Assembly (NCBI GenBank): GCA_963921195.1
Contig: OY992536.1
Coordinates: 104,744,778-104,808,777, forward strand
Source: Pegoplata infirma
Lineage: Eukaryota; Arthropoda; Insecta; Diptera; Anthomyiidae
Reading direction: 5' to 3'
Length of the DNA stretch: 64,000 nucleotides
Position 1 is the first letter of the stretch. Every line of letters starts with the position of its first letter. Of this stretch, positions 44,301 to 54,762 are shown in pieces. The notes under the pieces are model-generated. The model had not been told where the DNA came from and searched no databases. It worked only from the letters and a program-made list of their open reading frames with translations. The translations under genes were made by a program, and so were the position numbers.

Positions 44301-44669
44301 CATTTGCTTTTAATATAAAAATCTAGCTAATAAGAAAATATCAGAGAAATTAAGGGAAAAGACAACAAAATTCAGAAAAAAAAACAATTCCAAAAATATC
44401 AAATTTAGGAGAATTTAAAAAATTTAAGAAAACAGAGATATTTTTGTAAAAAAAAAATTAAAAAAGGGAAAGCGTAGAGGGTTTATAATTCAGCACAACC
44501 GAATTAAGTTCTTGTTAAATATTCAAATTAAATAATATCATTTGCTTTACAGGATACGAATGATTTAATTCACTACATGTTACGAATGGATCCTATGGAA
44601 AGACCGTTCATTTATAGTGTAATTGAAAAGTGTCATGATTTAATACAAAAACTAGAGGGACGTGTTTAG
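38339..44669 (+). CDS. Ser/Thr protein kinase, STK16 (NAK family)-like, four exons
   Basis: Membrane-associated kinase of the Numb-associated family. The STK16 group acts at the Golgi and secretory pathway. Exons: 38339-38448, 41486-42080, 42158-42292 and 44553-44669, with all phases consistent, giving about 318 residues. Near the N-terminus GCFCSK (13-18) matches the dicysteine acylation region of STK16. The start chosen is the first ATG, and no Met-Gly is present, so myristoylation is not predicted from it. Glycine loop LAQGGFSLIDLAE, catalytic Lys57 in YAVKR, Glu in ALREIE, HRDLKTANI (Asp164), the family's DLG instead of DFG (Asp182), and YRAPELFSVKSYC-IDERTDIWSLGC are all visible. The kinase domain is complete. 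Introns 1 and 3 (3.0 and 2.3 kb) are repeat-filled. Confidence 0.93.
38449..39044. other. Kinase intron 1, first part
   Basis: 38700-39000 is less A/T-rich and open on the minus strand for about 90 codons, with the words YFRITPKIFDGNNFLLSGW. It has no clear start, family or splice context, so I do not call a gene. The rest is ordinary intron. Confidence 0.4.
39102..39856. mobile_element. AAGGGCTTA-family MITE, copy K2
   Basis: Ends AAGGGCTAATTGCAAAAACC and the complement of AAGCCCTT. Flanked by CAATTG on each side. It is interrupted by the hAT-like MITE at 39258-39772. Confidence 0.85.
39258..39772. mobile_element. 515-bp hAT-like MITE inside K2, TAGAGTCCGAC ends
   Basis: Ends TAGAGTCCGACTGAA and the complement TAGAGTCCGACCGAAACC, with a perfect 8-bp duplication ATTTTTAT (39250-39257 and 39773-39780). 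Subterminal zones are full of TTTCGGCCGAATATTCGG words. K1 and K3 lack it. Confidence 0.9.
40040..40247. mobile_element. AAGGGCTTA-family MITE, copy K3 (uninterrupted)
   Basis: A 208-bp complete copy with about 40-bp inverted ends. It is the reference that shows the empty sites in K1 and K2. Flanked by CAATTG. Confidence 0.88.
40806..41485. other. Kinase intron 1, last part
   Basis: 40858-40915 'cgatcttggctcgtaaaacacgaccgccaaatacccg' is inverted relative to a similar patch at 29100-29130. 41070-41310 holds a loose inverted pair around 'cacataaaaaatgtgaaaatgaaaatttccgaa' and 'ttcggaaattttcatgtga'. It ends with the CTTTACAG acceptor. Confidence 0.45.
42293..44552. repeat. Kinase intron 3: R1-type repeats and a CAAGGGAA foldback
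   Basis: Two to three R1-type copies in tandem orientation (42330-42880, 43571-44035, and a partial one at 44055-44280). Each has 'cactttgtcattccgt', 'atatcggtcggggacccc', 'agaagttca' and TTCGGCACAGCCGAATTTAACACTC landmarks. The foldback at 42946-43509 sits between. A further copy of 'cagcacaaccgaatta' is near 44490. Confidence 0.65.
42946..43509. mobile_element. Foldback MITE, CAAGGGAA family, diverged copy 3
   Basis: Ends CAAGGGAAATATCTCAACC and the complement of GGTTAAGATACTTCCCTTG. TAG on both sides (42943-42945 and 43510-43512). The core word 'attcggcttcgttaa' matches copy 1 at about 820. Confidence 0.8.
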
Positions 44670-44967
44670 CAGCATTCCAGAGATTATATTTTATATGTTT
44701 TTTTTTTAATTTTTCTTTTGATTTCTTTTTACGTTTCCCAATTCCCTTATATTTTTTTTTATGTAATCGTAATTAGTTAAAAATAATTATAAAAATATAT
44801 ATAAATTAAATTTCATTTTCCTTATTTGTTTGCATTTTTTATGTGTATAATGACGCTTTTAACGATAATTTTAAATTTACTAATCAATTGTGTAAACTTA
44901 TTAAAACAAACAAAAAAATAATACCATACATTACCTTGTTTTATTTGGGATAAAATTTACGCATATT
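44670..44967. other. Convergent spacer, kinase and G-patch gene
   Basis: AT-rich 3' flanks of both genes. No repeat is recognised. Confidence 0.5.
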
Positions 44968-45838
44968 TCAATGATCATCTTTTGTCAAACCAGGACAATT
45001 ATCATTTAGATCTTGTTCATCATTGTAACGTACACCACACCAATAACAAAAGTAGTAGGAAGTGCGTACATAACCAGTTAACATTTCCAATTTTTCAGGA
45101 TTAGTAAATTCCTCTTCTTCTTCCTCTTCGGATTCAGAATTTTCTTCATTATTTTCTGTGTCTTCATTTTCTTTTGGTTTTTGAGGCCAAAACCATGGCA
45201 TTTCGGGTTCTGCAATTTGCATTTCCAAATCTAAATTCTGGCATGTAACCTGGCAACGTTTTATAGCATTTAAAATGAATTTTTCTTCATGTTTTTGTGT
45301 TGTTCTACGCCTAAACTCCTCTATTGTTGTTTCTACTCCCGTTGGTTTACGCAAACGTTGTTCCCGTATTTGTTGTCGTCTCTCTTTTAGTTCTCGGAGA
45401 GCAGTTTCTCTTCCTAAACCTTGACGATCGGTTTTTAGTGTTATGCCAATAGGTTCTAATAAACGTGAATGATGGGTACTTGAAGTGGAACTCTCATCTG
45501 TGCTGATTTTTCCCAAGGCCTGTCCAGGTTTGTATCCCATTTTTGCCAATAATTTAAAGCCTTTATTTTCTGCTTCCAATGGTTTACTCAAAGCTTCTTG
45601 CAGTTTTTCATTATGTGTTGCAGGATTGGATGCCCTGTATTCTTTTTGTTTCTTTATATGCTCCTTGCGCTTGGTCTCCACTTGAATTTCTCGCTTTTTT
45701 GCTCGATTATGTACCAAACTTGGTCTTATGTCTGAAGCACTTTAATTATAAATTAAGAATTGTTTGATGTTATTTATGCGTTAAATGAACTTACCCGGCT
45801 AAAAATTTATCAGACATATAATCATCTTCGTCCGACAT
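44968..45838 (-). CDS. G-patch domain protein, GPATCH11 (CCDC75)-like, two exons
   Basis: Probable nuclear RNA-associated protein. G-patch domains bind and activate DEAH helicases, and GPATCH11 has been linked to splicing and the centromere region. Exons on the minus strand: 45838-45795 (GCCGG|GTAAGT) and 45739-44968, with a 55-bp intron, giving about 271 residues. It starts MSDEDDYMSDKFLAGASDIR, the family's acidic N-terminus. A basic coil (KKREIQVETKRKEHIKKQ) follows, then the G-patch GFKLLAKMGYKPGQALGK (75-92) and Arg/Glu-rich helices. A Glu-rich acidic run precedes the C-terminal DUF4187-type LEMLTGYVRTSYYFCYWC with YNDEQDLNDNCPG. Intact and intron-poor. Converges with the kinase gene. 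Confidence 0.93.
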
Positions 45839-46252
45839 GGTTTTTCCCAGTTGTGAAAATTTTTTATGCTTTTTGTTTATATCGCTTGTTTACATTTTAC
45901 AAAACTTTAACAGGGTGTTTTAAAAATTATTTTGAATCCACAAAAAAAGTTGCCACATGTTAGGTTTAATACACTGACCAAATAGTTGCTTTATTTTTTT
46001 ATTAAATGAATCCACATTTTTTTTTTTCAAGTTTAACTACACGCAAAAAAAATCTGTGTCGGAGTGAGCAAAAATCTGGCATAATTTTACCAAAAATATG
46101 CTAAAACTACAACCGACGAAGTAGTTTTCGTAATTTAGCCAAAACACTTATGTAAAAAATTTTGAAGAAAAGGCTAATGCTATTTGTGTTGTGTAGGATT
46201 TTATTAACCACCGACCAACTGACCCTTTATGTACAATTTTCTCATTGGCGTA
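45839..46252. other. 5' flank of the G-patch gene with MITE ends
   Basis: 'cagggtgttttaaaaatta' (45909) resembles the end of element U. 'cacgcaaaaaaaatctgtgtcgg' (46044) is the left end of the 37015 MITE family without a clear right end. No gene is seen. Confidence 0.45.
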
Positions 46253-47438
46253 CACTGAGGGAAAAAATCGACGTCAAATCAAACATTTTCGTACTCATTT
46301 TTAAAATTCTCAAATTTTTGAAAGAAATTTTAATAATGAAATGAAATTTTATAAAATTAAATATGTTTCGGTCTTGATTTTAAAAGTATATTTTTTGAAT
46401 TAAATATAAAAAATCTCCTTTTTATTACATGATGCTGCCATGATGAAAATAATCATTTTGATTGTAAACAATAGCAAAATGAGTTTTCAACAACTTTAAA
46501 AACGACGCCTCATAAATGACGTATCATAAGTGAAAACTTTTCAATTTCCATAAAAATTAAGTAAACGAAAAAAAAAAAAATATTTTCTTTAAGTAAAAGA
46601 AAGAACTAAATTTTTGTAATAAGTGACAAAAGTCAAAAGTAAATATATACATGTGTTGAAAAGAATAAAAAAAAAAAACGGTGTGGAAATTAATGTGAAA
46701 ATTAATGTGGAGTATCTGTTTGCGGAAATTAATGTGGAGTACCTATAATCCAGAAGAAAATTAACATTTTATAACAGCAATCCCGGAATTTTTGTATTAT
46801 TTGATGTCTATTTTATCGTCGGTGCTCTGACAAAAACACCTACGTGTGTTTATTGAAAAACTAGCTAACCTGTAAACTTTTACTTTGAATTTTAAGATAA
46901 TCTTGATGGAAAAAGTAGATTTGCAATATTATTTAAATATGTATGTAAGAGGTGTAACTTTAAAAGATCGCGAAAGGACAAAATTAATCTAATTCGTAGA
47001 CGTCTTCAACAATTTTTCAAAATCACATGGGTGTTTTCGTCAGAGCAGCGACGATATATTATTTTATTTCTATATATAGAAAATTGCATCTTTATAACTT
47101 TTCTATGGTAAAGAAAAATAAATAAAATGTGTATATAAATATAAAAAATTCCATTTGTTTTATTTACATTGAACATTTTAGGAAACAGAAAGAAAATTAT
47201 ATAAATAATTTTTAATATTTAATTTGATTATGTGCATTTTTGATTTGAACATATAAACATTCTCAAATCAACGTTGTTTCATTTCATTTTTAAAATTTTG
47301 TTTGTTACTCAAGCCATATTAAAAGTGTCGATAAACATTTTCAATTTGAGAAAAAACAAAGTTTGTTGACTTTTGTCACTGTTTTATTTTTAATTTGAGA
47401 TTTTTTTTGCTTGATTTGAGAATTTTTTTTTCTTAGTG
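46253..47438. mobile_element. 1.2-kb MITE-like element P, CACTGAGGGAAAAAA left end, TA target
   Basis: The ends are CACTGAGGGAAAAAATC and the complement of TTTTTTTTCTTAGTG, with TA on both sides (46251-46252 and 47439-47440). 'Caaatttttgaaag/tcaaattg' words occur near both ends. A second hairpin is nested at 46812-47056. Confidence 0.6.
46812..47056. mobile_element. 245-bp hairpin MITE inside P
   Basis: 'atcgtcggtgctctgacaaa' and 'tcgtcagagcagcgacgat' are inverted, extended by AAAACACCTACGTG / CACATGGGTGTTTT. Non-coding. Confidence 0.75.
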
Positions 47439-47444
47439 TAGATA

Positions 47445-47746
47445 GCCCTGTCTGGGGGGGCTTAGCCCCCCAGAACAAGTTTAGCCCCCCCCCCCAGAAT
47501 TTAATCATTCACAATTTTTTTTTTTTTAATAATTTAATGGTTTCATTAATTTTTTCAACAATAAATAATATTATGTAATGAGTCTTTAGGACTCGTTATG
47601 ATTATTCAATGAGTCTTAAGGACTTGTAATGATTATTATATAAGATCTAATAGTTTTTCCCATTGAAAAATAGTCTGAATTATTTAAAAAAAAATTTATA
47701 TGAATCTGATGTTTTTGTCAGTAATAAAAACTTTACCGAATCTTAG
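47445..47746. other. Gene-free tract with poly-G/C hairpins
   Basis: 'ggggggcttagccccccagaa' (47454) is a G/C stem, and another run of C follows. The same motif recurs at about 49724, so the two may bracket an old element into which Q1, Q2 and R were inserted. 'Gagtcttaggactcgt'-type words at 47580-47620 form small hairpins. Confidence 0.45.
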
Positions 47747-47755
47747 GGTTTTACC

Positions 47756-48053
47756 ACAGACTAATACAGACTCGACATAAGTGACAGGTGTCAAAAAAGT
47801 ATTCTTTAACCATATGGTTAATATTTTCAAATTATTCTACGAATTAGGTTAGAAAGAGAAAGCTAATATAACGCGCCATTAGAAAAATGGATGCCAGATC
47901 GGTTTTTGTTGTTTCACTCACTCCTAAGTCGTAGAAAGTGTTGCCATGTTAGCGTAAAACGGACTAAAATCCGATGTATTTTCTCCTAAAATCGCTTAGT
48001 TTTTCCCCATTTTTTCTTATAAAACTCTACTGTCGAGTCTGTATTTAGTCTGT
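47756..48053. mobile_element. 298-bp MITE Q1
   Basis: Ends ACAGACTAATACAGACTCG and the complement of CGAGTCTGTATTTAGTCTGT. GGTTTTACC stands before (47747-47755) and after (48054-48062), so the duplication is about 8-9 bp. Confidence 0.8.
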
Positions 48054-48062
48054 GGTTTTACC

Positions 48063-48317
48063 CAGAGTCATAGAGTAGTCCAACAAATGGCGTTTGAAAA
48101 AGTAGTAAACAAAAACCATATGGTACTGTTTACGAAATTTTATCACAAATCGAAATGTGAGCGAGATGGAAGATACCAGTTTTACAGTGAGAATGCAGAT
48201 TGTTTTTTGTCTCTCTTTGCTTTGCGTTTGAAGTTTTGTTTGGCATTGCCAGAATTTTCCAATTATCTTTGGTGATGCCAGATCTACAAAACGGTCGATG
48301 GATTACTATGTCACTAT
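48063..48317. mobile_element. 255-bp MITE Q2, adjacent to Q1
   Basis: Ends CAGAGTCATAGAGTAGTCCA and the imperfect complement of TGGATTACTATGTCACTAT. The same GGTTTTACC word follows at 48318-48326, so Q1 and Q2 occupy one target with three copies of the duplication. Confidence 0.65.
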
Positions 48318-48326
48318 GGTTTTACC

Positions 48327-48695
48327 TTCAGGAAAACATTTTAAATTCTTAGATTTAAAAAAGTTTCTAAATTCTAATGGGTTTTTTATAGACAAAAGTT
48401 ATTGAAAGAAAGAATTTGACTAATAATCATCAACTTTTGCAATCATCAGAACTTTTTTTTAAAAAAATCATAGTAATCTAATGATTTTACTATAGGAAAA
48501 ACATTAAAAATCTTTCATTATCAAAACATATCTGGGAGTTCTAAATTTCCGAAAAATCTACAGAATTAAAATTAAAAAAAAAATATGAATTTTTAACCGC
48601 TTTCGGGGGCATTCGTTTCTAGGACACCTAGACGCATGTTAAAGGGAACGCTTCTGGAATAGGTCTGGGTTTTTTTATTAAAAAAAAAAATACTA
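48327..48695. other. Gene-free AT-rich tract
   Basis: No element end or gene is recognised. A G/C-richer patch lies at 48600-48670. Confidence 0.4.
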
Positions 48696-49704
48696 CACCG
48701 AACCAAATCTCGTAGGTAAAATCAACAAAAAATTTTCGTAGATCTTTAACAAAATTTTGTCAATTTTTTTTTAAGATTCAACAAATTTTATTCAAATCAA
48801 CGAAATTTCGTCAAGTTTACATCCTATGAAGAAGTAAAATTGACAAAATTTCGTCAAATTGATTAATATTTTTAGTTTGGACGCCATTTTTTTTTTTCAA
48901 TATGCAGCGTCATGAAAAAAGTGTATATTTTGTGAAAATTAATTTATTTTTTAATGAAATTTTATCCAATTGCCTAAAGCTATTAATTTTTATGCCATTT
49001 TTTTTTTGGCATGGTACAATGAGTCTACAAATGCTGAAAAATTTCATGTGAAAACGTCTTCAAATTTTCAGAAACTTCATGTAAGTAATTATTATATAAA
49101 AATTAAATTTACAAACAATTAATTTTTATTAATGATTTTAGGTATTCTACATACATATTATATTGACAAGGGTTCAAAGATAAATAAGTTTCCGTCTGGA
49201 ATTTGGAAATATGTACATTTCGTTCGTCTTTTGCTGTAAAAAGTCATTCGTTGTCCCCTTTGTGTAAGTTTATATTTAAATTAGTTCAATTATTAATTAT
49301 TTTGTATTTTTTTTTTGTTTATTATAGCTAACATTTTTTAAGTTTTTTAAATATTAATATATTTATTCAATAAAAAATTAAAATAATAACAAAAATAATA
49401 TTTATGGATATTTTATTTTTTTTGAAAGGGTAGAAAAATTTAATAAAATTGATAAAATATCGTAGAATCGACGAAAACTATTTTGTTAAATTGATGATAT
49501 TTATTCAAATTGAATAAACTATTTTATTCAAATTGACGAAAATAATTCTGTTAATTTGACAAAATTTCGTCAAATTTATCTCAAATATAAATTAACGAAA
49601 TTTTATTCAAATCAACACCCCTGTTTTGTTAGCTGTATAATGATTGTTCTTTCTTCAAATTAACATGCTTTTTCGTAAATATTACTGCCGTATTTGGTTC
49701 GGTG
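48696..49704. mobile_element. 1.0-kb element R, CACCGAACCAAAT ends, TA target
   Basis: Perfect ends CACCGAACCAAAT / ATTTGGTTCGGTG with TA on both sides (48694-48695 and 49705-49706). Subterminal zones are rich in 'aaattttgtcaa' and 'gacgaaattt'. No coding frame. Confidence 0.85.
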
Positions 49705-49779
49705 TAAAAAATTAAAAAAATCTAGGGGGGGCTTTAGCCCCCCAGAAATGTTGGCTTCCTACGCCAATGAATTTTCTCC

Positions 49780-51346
49780 AGTGACTGCTGCCTACGCTTT
49801 TTCTTGAAGTGAAGGATCCGCTATAGCTTCACGAATTTATTTAAAAGCATCCTATAAAAATAGAAAATTATTACAAAACATAAATTTTTAATTTAGAAAA
49901 CTAGTAAACCCCATTGGTCTTTTGGTTAGGAGGAACACTTACTTTGTGATTCCATTTGTAACTAATCAAAACAGGTCTGGACTCCATTGGCTTTGCTATA
50001 TAAATGAGTTTTTAGGTTTTAATTTTATAGCTAAAGGGAGGACTGGTGTCCACGCTCTTTATTGTAGTGAAGGATTCGCCATAGCTTCAAAAATTTATTT
50101 AGCAGTACCCTGTAGAAATAGAAAATTATTACCAAACACTATTTTTTAACTAAAAATCTATTAAACCTTATTGGTGTCTTCGGAATACTCACTTTATCAT
50201 TCCATTTGTAATTCATTGAAACTAGGGATGCCAAACGGGAAATCCCGATCCCGGGATTTTCGGGATTAATAAAATCCCGAATCCCGGGATTTTTTTAAAA
50301 AAGTCCCGAAAATCCCGAAATTTATAACATTGAATTTTTTAACTAAAAACAAATCTAATTTGGATGAATCGGAATATTACTAATTAAAATCAAGCTAAAA
50401 TTGTTTTTAACGGTTTTGTAAAGTAGTATCTATAGCAAAAAAAATAAAATAATGCTATTTATAAGCGCAAAAGTCAAATGAAATCTGCAAAATCGCAATA
50501 TTTGTAGAATATTTTTACCCTTTCAACGCACGTTTTAGTGGTGTTTTATGTGGATTTTTTATAAACATAAATAAAATTACCTCTAAAGGTACCTACACGC
50601 AAAAAAAAAATCTGTGTAAGATTGAGCAATCCTACTTGGTAAATCTTTTTTCATACCAAAAAAATTTTTTTACCAAATTTTTGCTAAAATTATGCTTGTC
50701 GATGTTAAAGTAATATAATTCATTTTTTATGTAAAATAACCAAGTAGCTTGCACAATAACGCAAATTACTTGCACAAAAATTTATCGAAAGAAAACAACA
50801 AAAAAAAAAAACAAATACAGACCACCATTTTTATTTTGTATTTTTGTGTGCGTTGTTCGTTTATTTTTTGTGTTATAAAAACTTAAAAAGGAATTGATAA
50901 ATAAAATTAAAATAAATTAATAAATAAATATAAATATAAATAACTAGTTTTCTAAAAGATAAATAAATGTAAGATAAAAGAATGTTAAAGTTAATTTTGC
51001 TTTCATCACTTAAAACACCATTCATTTAGAAAAACCAATGGAGTCCCAGACGTATGTTTCGATGAATAATAAATTGAATGATAAAGTGAGTATACCCGCA
51101 TTCCGAAGACACCAATAAGGTTTAATAGATTTTAAGTTAAAAATTAGTGTTTGGTAATAATTTTCTATTTTTACAGGGTACTGCTAAATAAATTGTTGAA
51201 GCTATGGCGAATCCTTCACTACAATAAAGAGCGTGGACACCAGTCCTGCCTTAAGTTATAAAATTAAAACCTAAAAACCAAAGCCAGGGGAGTCCAGACC
51301 TGTTTTGATGAGTTACAAATGGAATGACAAAGTAAGTGTTCCTCCT
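49780..51346. mobile_element. Foldback S, left arm, loop and right-arm start
   Basis: The left arm (about 49800-50240) pairs with 51040-51346 and then, beyond the retrotransposon, with 63876-64000. Paired words include 'ggtctggactccattggctt' and its complement near 51285, and 'ctatagcttcacgaatttat' and its complement near 63975. The right terminus lies outside the window. The loop (50240-51030) has 'aatcccgggatttt' repeats next to a hAT-like end TAGGGATGCCAAA (50224), a CACGCAAAA MITE end (50597) and A/T-rich filler. Confidence 0.75.
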
Positions 51347-52154
51347 CAACGCAGGTTGGTATCAGGGGCGAGTAAAACTCGTTGCTTTTGGGAACGAAAG
51401 ATCCGCAGCCGTGTTTAAGGTTGCCATTAGCCAAGTGGGAGAGTTATGGCCTGGAGCCAGACTGGACGTTGTGGAAAAACATGATATCCCCTCGCAACCC
51501 AGAGCTCATGCATGGATCCCAATGGCTACAAATGACACTGCGGTGATTCTTAAGATGATAAAAGTCTGCAATCCTGACCTTCCAACTCAGAATTGGCAAA
51601 TTGCCAGATTGGGTGAGATGGAGGGCGCTCGTCGTCAAGCAGTGGTCTTGGTTAATGAGGAATCGCTTCCGCTTTTAGCCAGGACTGACGGCATTATTAG
51701 ATTTGGATTTTTTCATATAAGAGTCAATGTCTACAAGGGCGACCAGAAGACTATTTTGGACGCAGACAAGCCAGTGGCAGAGTCGGCTGGGGAGGATAAT
51801 CTGGAAAAGGCTGATATTCAGCTGGCCGATTCTAGGCTGATGGAAGATGCATCTGGCATTTTTGAAACCGAATCTGGTAACGAATGCGACCTCTGTGATG
51901 GCATGGAGGATAAAGCCGATGCCACGATGGGTGACATTCAGGACGAGGCCCATGCAGTGAGGAATTCGGAGAGTTCTGTTGCCTCCGATTCAGAACAGAT
52001 GGGATATATATCTGGCTTATTCGAAACCGAATCTGGAGACGAATGCGACCTCTATGATAACACGGAGGATGAAGCCAATAACACGGTGGTGGAAAGGATG
52101 GTGGAAAAAAAGCAAGATGTTGCGGTTCCTACAAATAAACCTCCATCACTGTAA
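51347..52154 (+). CDS. Retrotransposon ORF1, C-terminal part
   Basis: Open from the truncation point to TAA at 52152, about 269 codons. The first half (AGWYQGRVKLVAF, RAHAWIPM, CNPDLPTQNWQIARLG, RQAVVLVNEESLPLL, IRFGFFHIRVNVYK) resembles the DUF4780 domain found in ORF1 of dipteran retroelements. The second half is acidic and holds a repeat of about 60 residues, SGIFETESGNECDLCD and SGLFETESGDECDLYD. No CCHC knuckle is present in this part. The apparent upstream ATG lies in the flanking DNA, so it is not the element's own start. ORF2 overlaps its end by 38 bases in another frame. Confidence 0.8.
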
Positions 52155-54661
52155 GGCAGCCTCAGCTGCACTCTTGCTGCGCCTGACGACAGGAGCAGTT
52201 GACTTGGTTTTTATCCAAGAGCCCTGGGTGCGGGGTGGCAGGGTTTGCGGATTGAAGACCCCTGGGTTTAAGTTGGTGGTTGCCAAAGGTGAGGGCTCAC
52301 CAAGAGCCTGCATCTTGGCAAAAAATGGCTTAAATATTTTCTTTTTATCAACTTTTAGTGATATGGATGTTACAGCGGCTAGCTTAGAGCTTCATGGGAA
52401 GTCTATTTGGCTCGCCTCTGCGTATTTTCCTAATCCGGGGTCAATACCCCCGGAGAAGGTTGGCGGTCTAATTCGGGAGTCTGAATCTAGGGGACACCAG
52501 TTAGTAGTGTGTTGTGATGCTAATGCACATCATTCGATATGGGGAAGTACAGACACAAATGATAGAGGCGAATCACTTTTGGAGTTTTTGTTAAGCACTA
52601 ACCTCTATATTTGTAACAAGGGTGGTGAACCAACTTTCGTTACAAGTACGCGGCAAGAGGTTCTTGACGTAACACTTGTATCAGATACATTGTCTGATAG
52701 AATTGATGACTGGAGAGTTTTGGAAGAGCATTCTTTCTCAGATCATCGCTACATTGAGTTTTTACTCAGGGAGCGTGCCCCGGTTGAGACAGTCTCTAGA
52801 AATCTGAGGAGAACAAACTGGGTGAAATATAGGGAGACTTTTTCTTTGCTTTTGGATGAAGTACCCTTATCTAAACCACATAGTTTGGCGCAAATTGACT
52901 GTCTGGTTGACCATATAACAAATGTTTGTAATAGGTGCCTGGATGCGTCTTGCCCTTCTGCAAAGCCTAGAGGGAAAAAAAAGCCACCTTGGTGGTCAAA
53001 TGAGTTGCAGACGAGCAGAGATTCCTGCAGAAAGCTCTTTAATAAGGCTAAATTTTCAAGAGCGGACGAGGACTGGTCTGCATACAGGCTGCAACTTAAG
53101 AGTTATAAAAAGATGATCAGAAATGCAAAATGTGATTCTTGGAAAAACTTCTGTGGAAACATAGAAGACGTTTCTGAGGCATCCAGGCTGCGCAAGGTTC
53201 TGGCTTCTTCTCCTTGCACCCTGGGATACCTGAAAGATCCAAATGGGGTGTGGTCTTCCTCCAGTGGAGAGTCGCTGGATCTCCTTTTAAACACGCATTT
53301 TCCGGGCAATTCCATGACGCCGTTTCAAGCTTTGGAACGTTCTGACGCCCAAGCATCTGAAATTGCTTCGGAAATAATAAATATGCCAACATTAATCTGG
53401 GCGATAAAAAGCTTCAGGCCCTATAAATCCCCGGGACCTGATGGTATAATCCCGGCTGAGTTGCAGCAAGTGTCGGACTATATAGCCCCGTTGCTGTATA
53501 ATCTATACACAGCATGCATCAACTGGTCGTACATTCCTTTAAAATGGAGGGATACCAGAGTCGTATTTATCCCGAAGGCTGGGAAAAGTTCCCACACAGC
53601 TCCGAAGGATTTCAGACCAATTAGTCTGTCTTCTTTTTTGTTAAAGACAATGGAACGAATGATAGACTCATATTTGCGTAGAGTGATTGACCCGAGGTTG
53701 CTTTCGACAAAGCAACATGCATACAGCAAGGGACGATCAACGGAAACAGCTCTTCATGAGCTCGTTGGTACCATCGAGAGATCGCTTTCGGTAAAGGAGT
53801 ACACTATGGTGGCCTTTCTTGATATTGAGGGGGCTTTTAATAATGTCATCCCAGAATCGATAATATTGGCATTGTCTGGTCTGGGAGTAAAGCGTGAAAT
53901 CGTTTTAATGGTGGAAAGCCTACTTGCCAGTAGACGTATAACGTCTGAATTGGGAGCGTCCGTCATATCTCGATTTGTCAATAGGGGCACACCACAAGGA
54001 GGTGTTCTTTCGCCGCTTCTTTGGAACCTGGCACTGAATTCAATGCTACTATCTCTAGAAGCACGTGGTTGTCATGTTGTCGCATATGCTGACGATGTCG
54101 CAATAGCGGTAAAGGGGAAGCATCTGCCAACATTGCGGGACATTCTTCAGGGTTCTCTGAAAGATCTGTCTAAATGGGCAAGAGACTGTGGTCTAGGAGT
54201 TAATCCTAGTAAAACAGAGCTTGTTTTATTTACAAGGAAAAATAAGATTCCTGCTTTTGATCCTATTTCTCTGGACGGTACTGAAATCACCTTCTCAGAT
54301 GGAGCCAAGTATCTTGGAGTATTTCTAGATAGGAAGCTGAATTTCAGGCGTAATATTGAGGAACGGGTGAGAAAAGCAACGATTGCTTTGTATTCCTGTA
54401 AAAGGGCCATTGGAAAACGATGGGGTTTTAGCCCTCAAGTCGTTCATTGGATCTATACAGCAGTGGTGCGTCCAATTTTGCTGTATGGAATCATTGTCTG
54501 GTGGCCTGCTTTAGAAACAAAAGCGAACTGTGTCTTTATCACGAAGGTACAGAGAATGGCGTCAATGTGCATCACTGGTGCTCTTCGTACTACACCTACG
54601 GCTGCATTAGAAATCCTCCTTCACCTGATACCCTTGGACATAATGGGTAGGCAGTATGCAG
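52117..54661 (+). CDS. Retrotransposon ORF2, endonuclease and reverse transcriptase part
   Basis: ORF2 makes the target-primed reverse transcription enzyme. From ATG at 52117 it opens MLRFLQINLHHCKAASAAL, the start of an APE-like endonuclease. The endonuclease continues with FIQEPWV, the DANAHHSIWGS block and SFSDHRYIEF (catalytic Asp/His). The reverse transcriptase spans about residues 420-720, with the FRPYKSPGPDGIIP, FRPISLSSFLLK, FLDIEGAFNN, TPQGGVLSPLLWN and VVAYADDVAI blocks (YADD active site). After 848 codons plus one base it is cut by foldback T. The apparent continuation to 54744 reads into the foldback and is not native. The second part is 62727-63775, in phase. Confidence 0.93.
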
Positions 54662-54762
54662 CAGAGCCCCCCGTTTCCCGGGTAGACGAGTACCCGAGCT
54701 ACCCGGGAAGCTCAACTACCCGGGATTGCTACCCGGGTAGTTGAGCTACCCGGGTAGTTGAA

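Noticed and set aside
51675..54410. Minus-strand frames of 60-90 codons opposite ORF1 and ORF2
   Set aside because: Shadow frames. The plus strand carries the recognised domains.
54662..54744. Continuation of ORF2 to a stop at 54742
   Set aside because: It reads into the CCCGGG zone of foldback T. The native continuation is at 62727.
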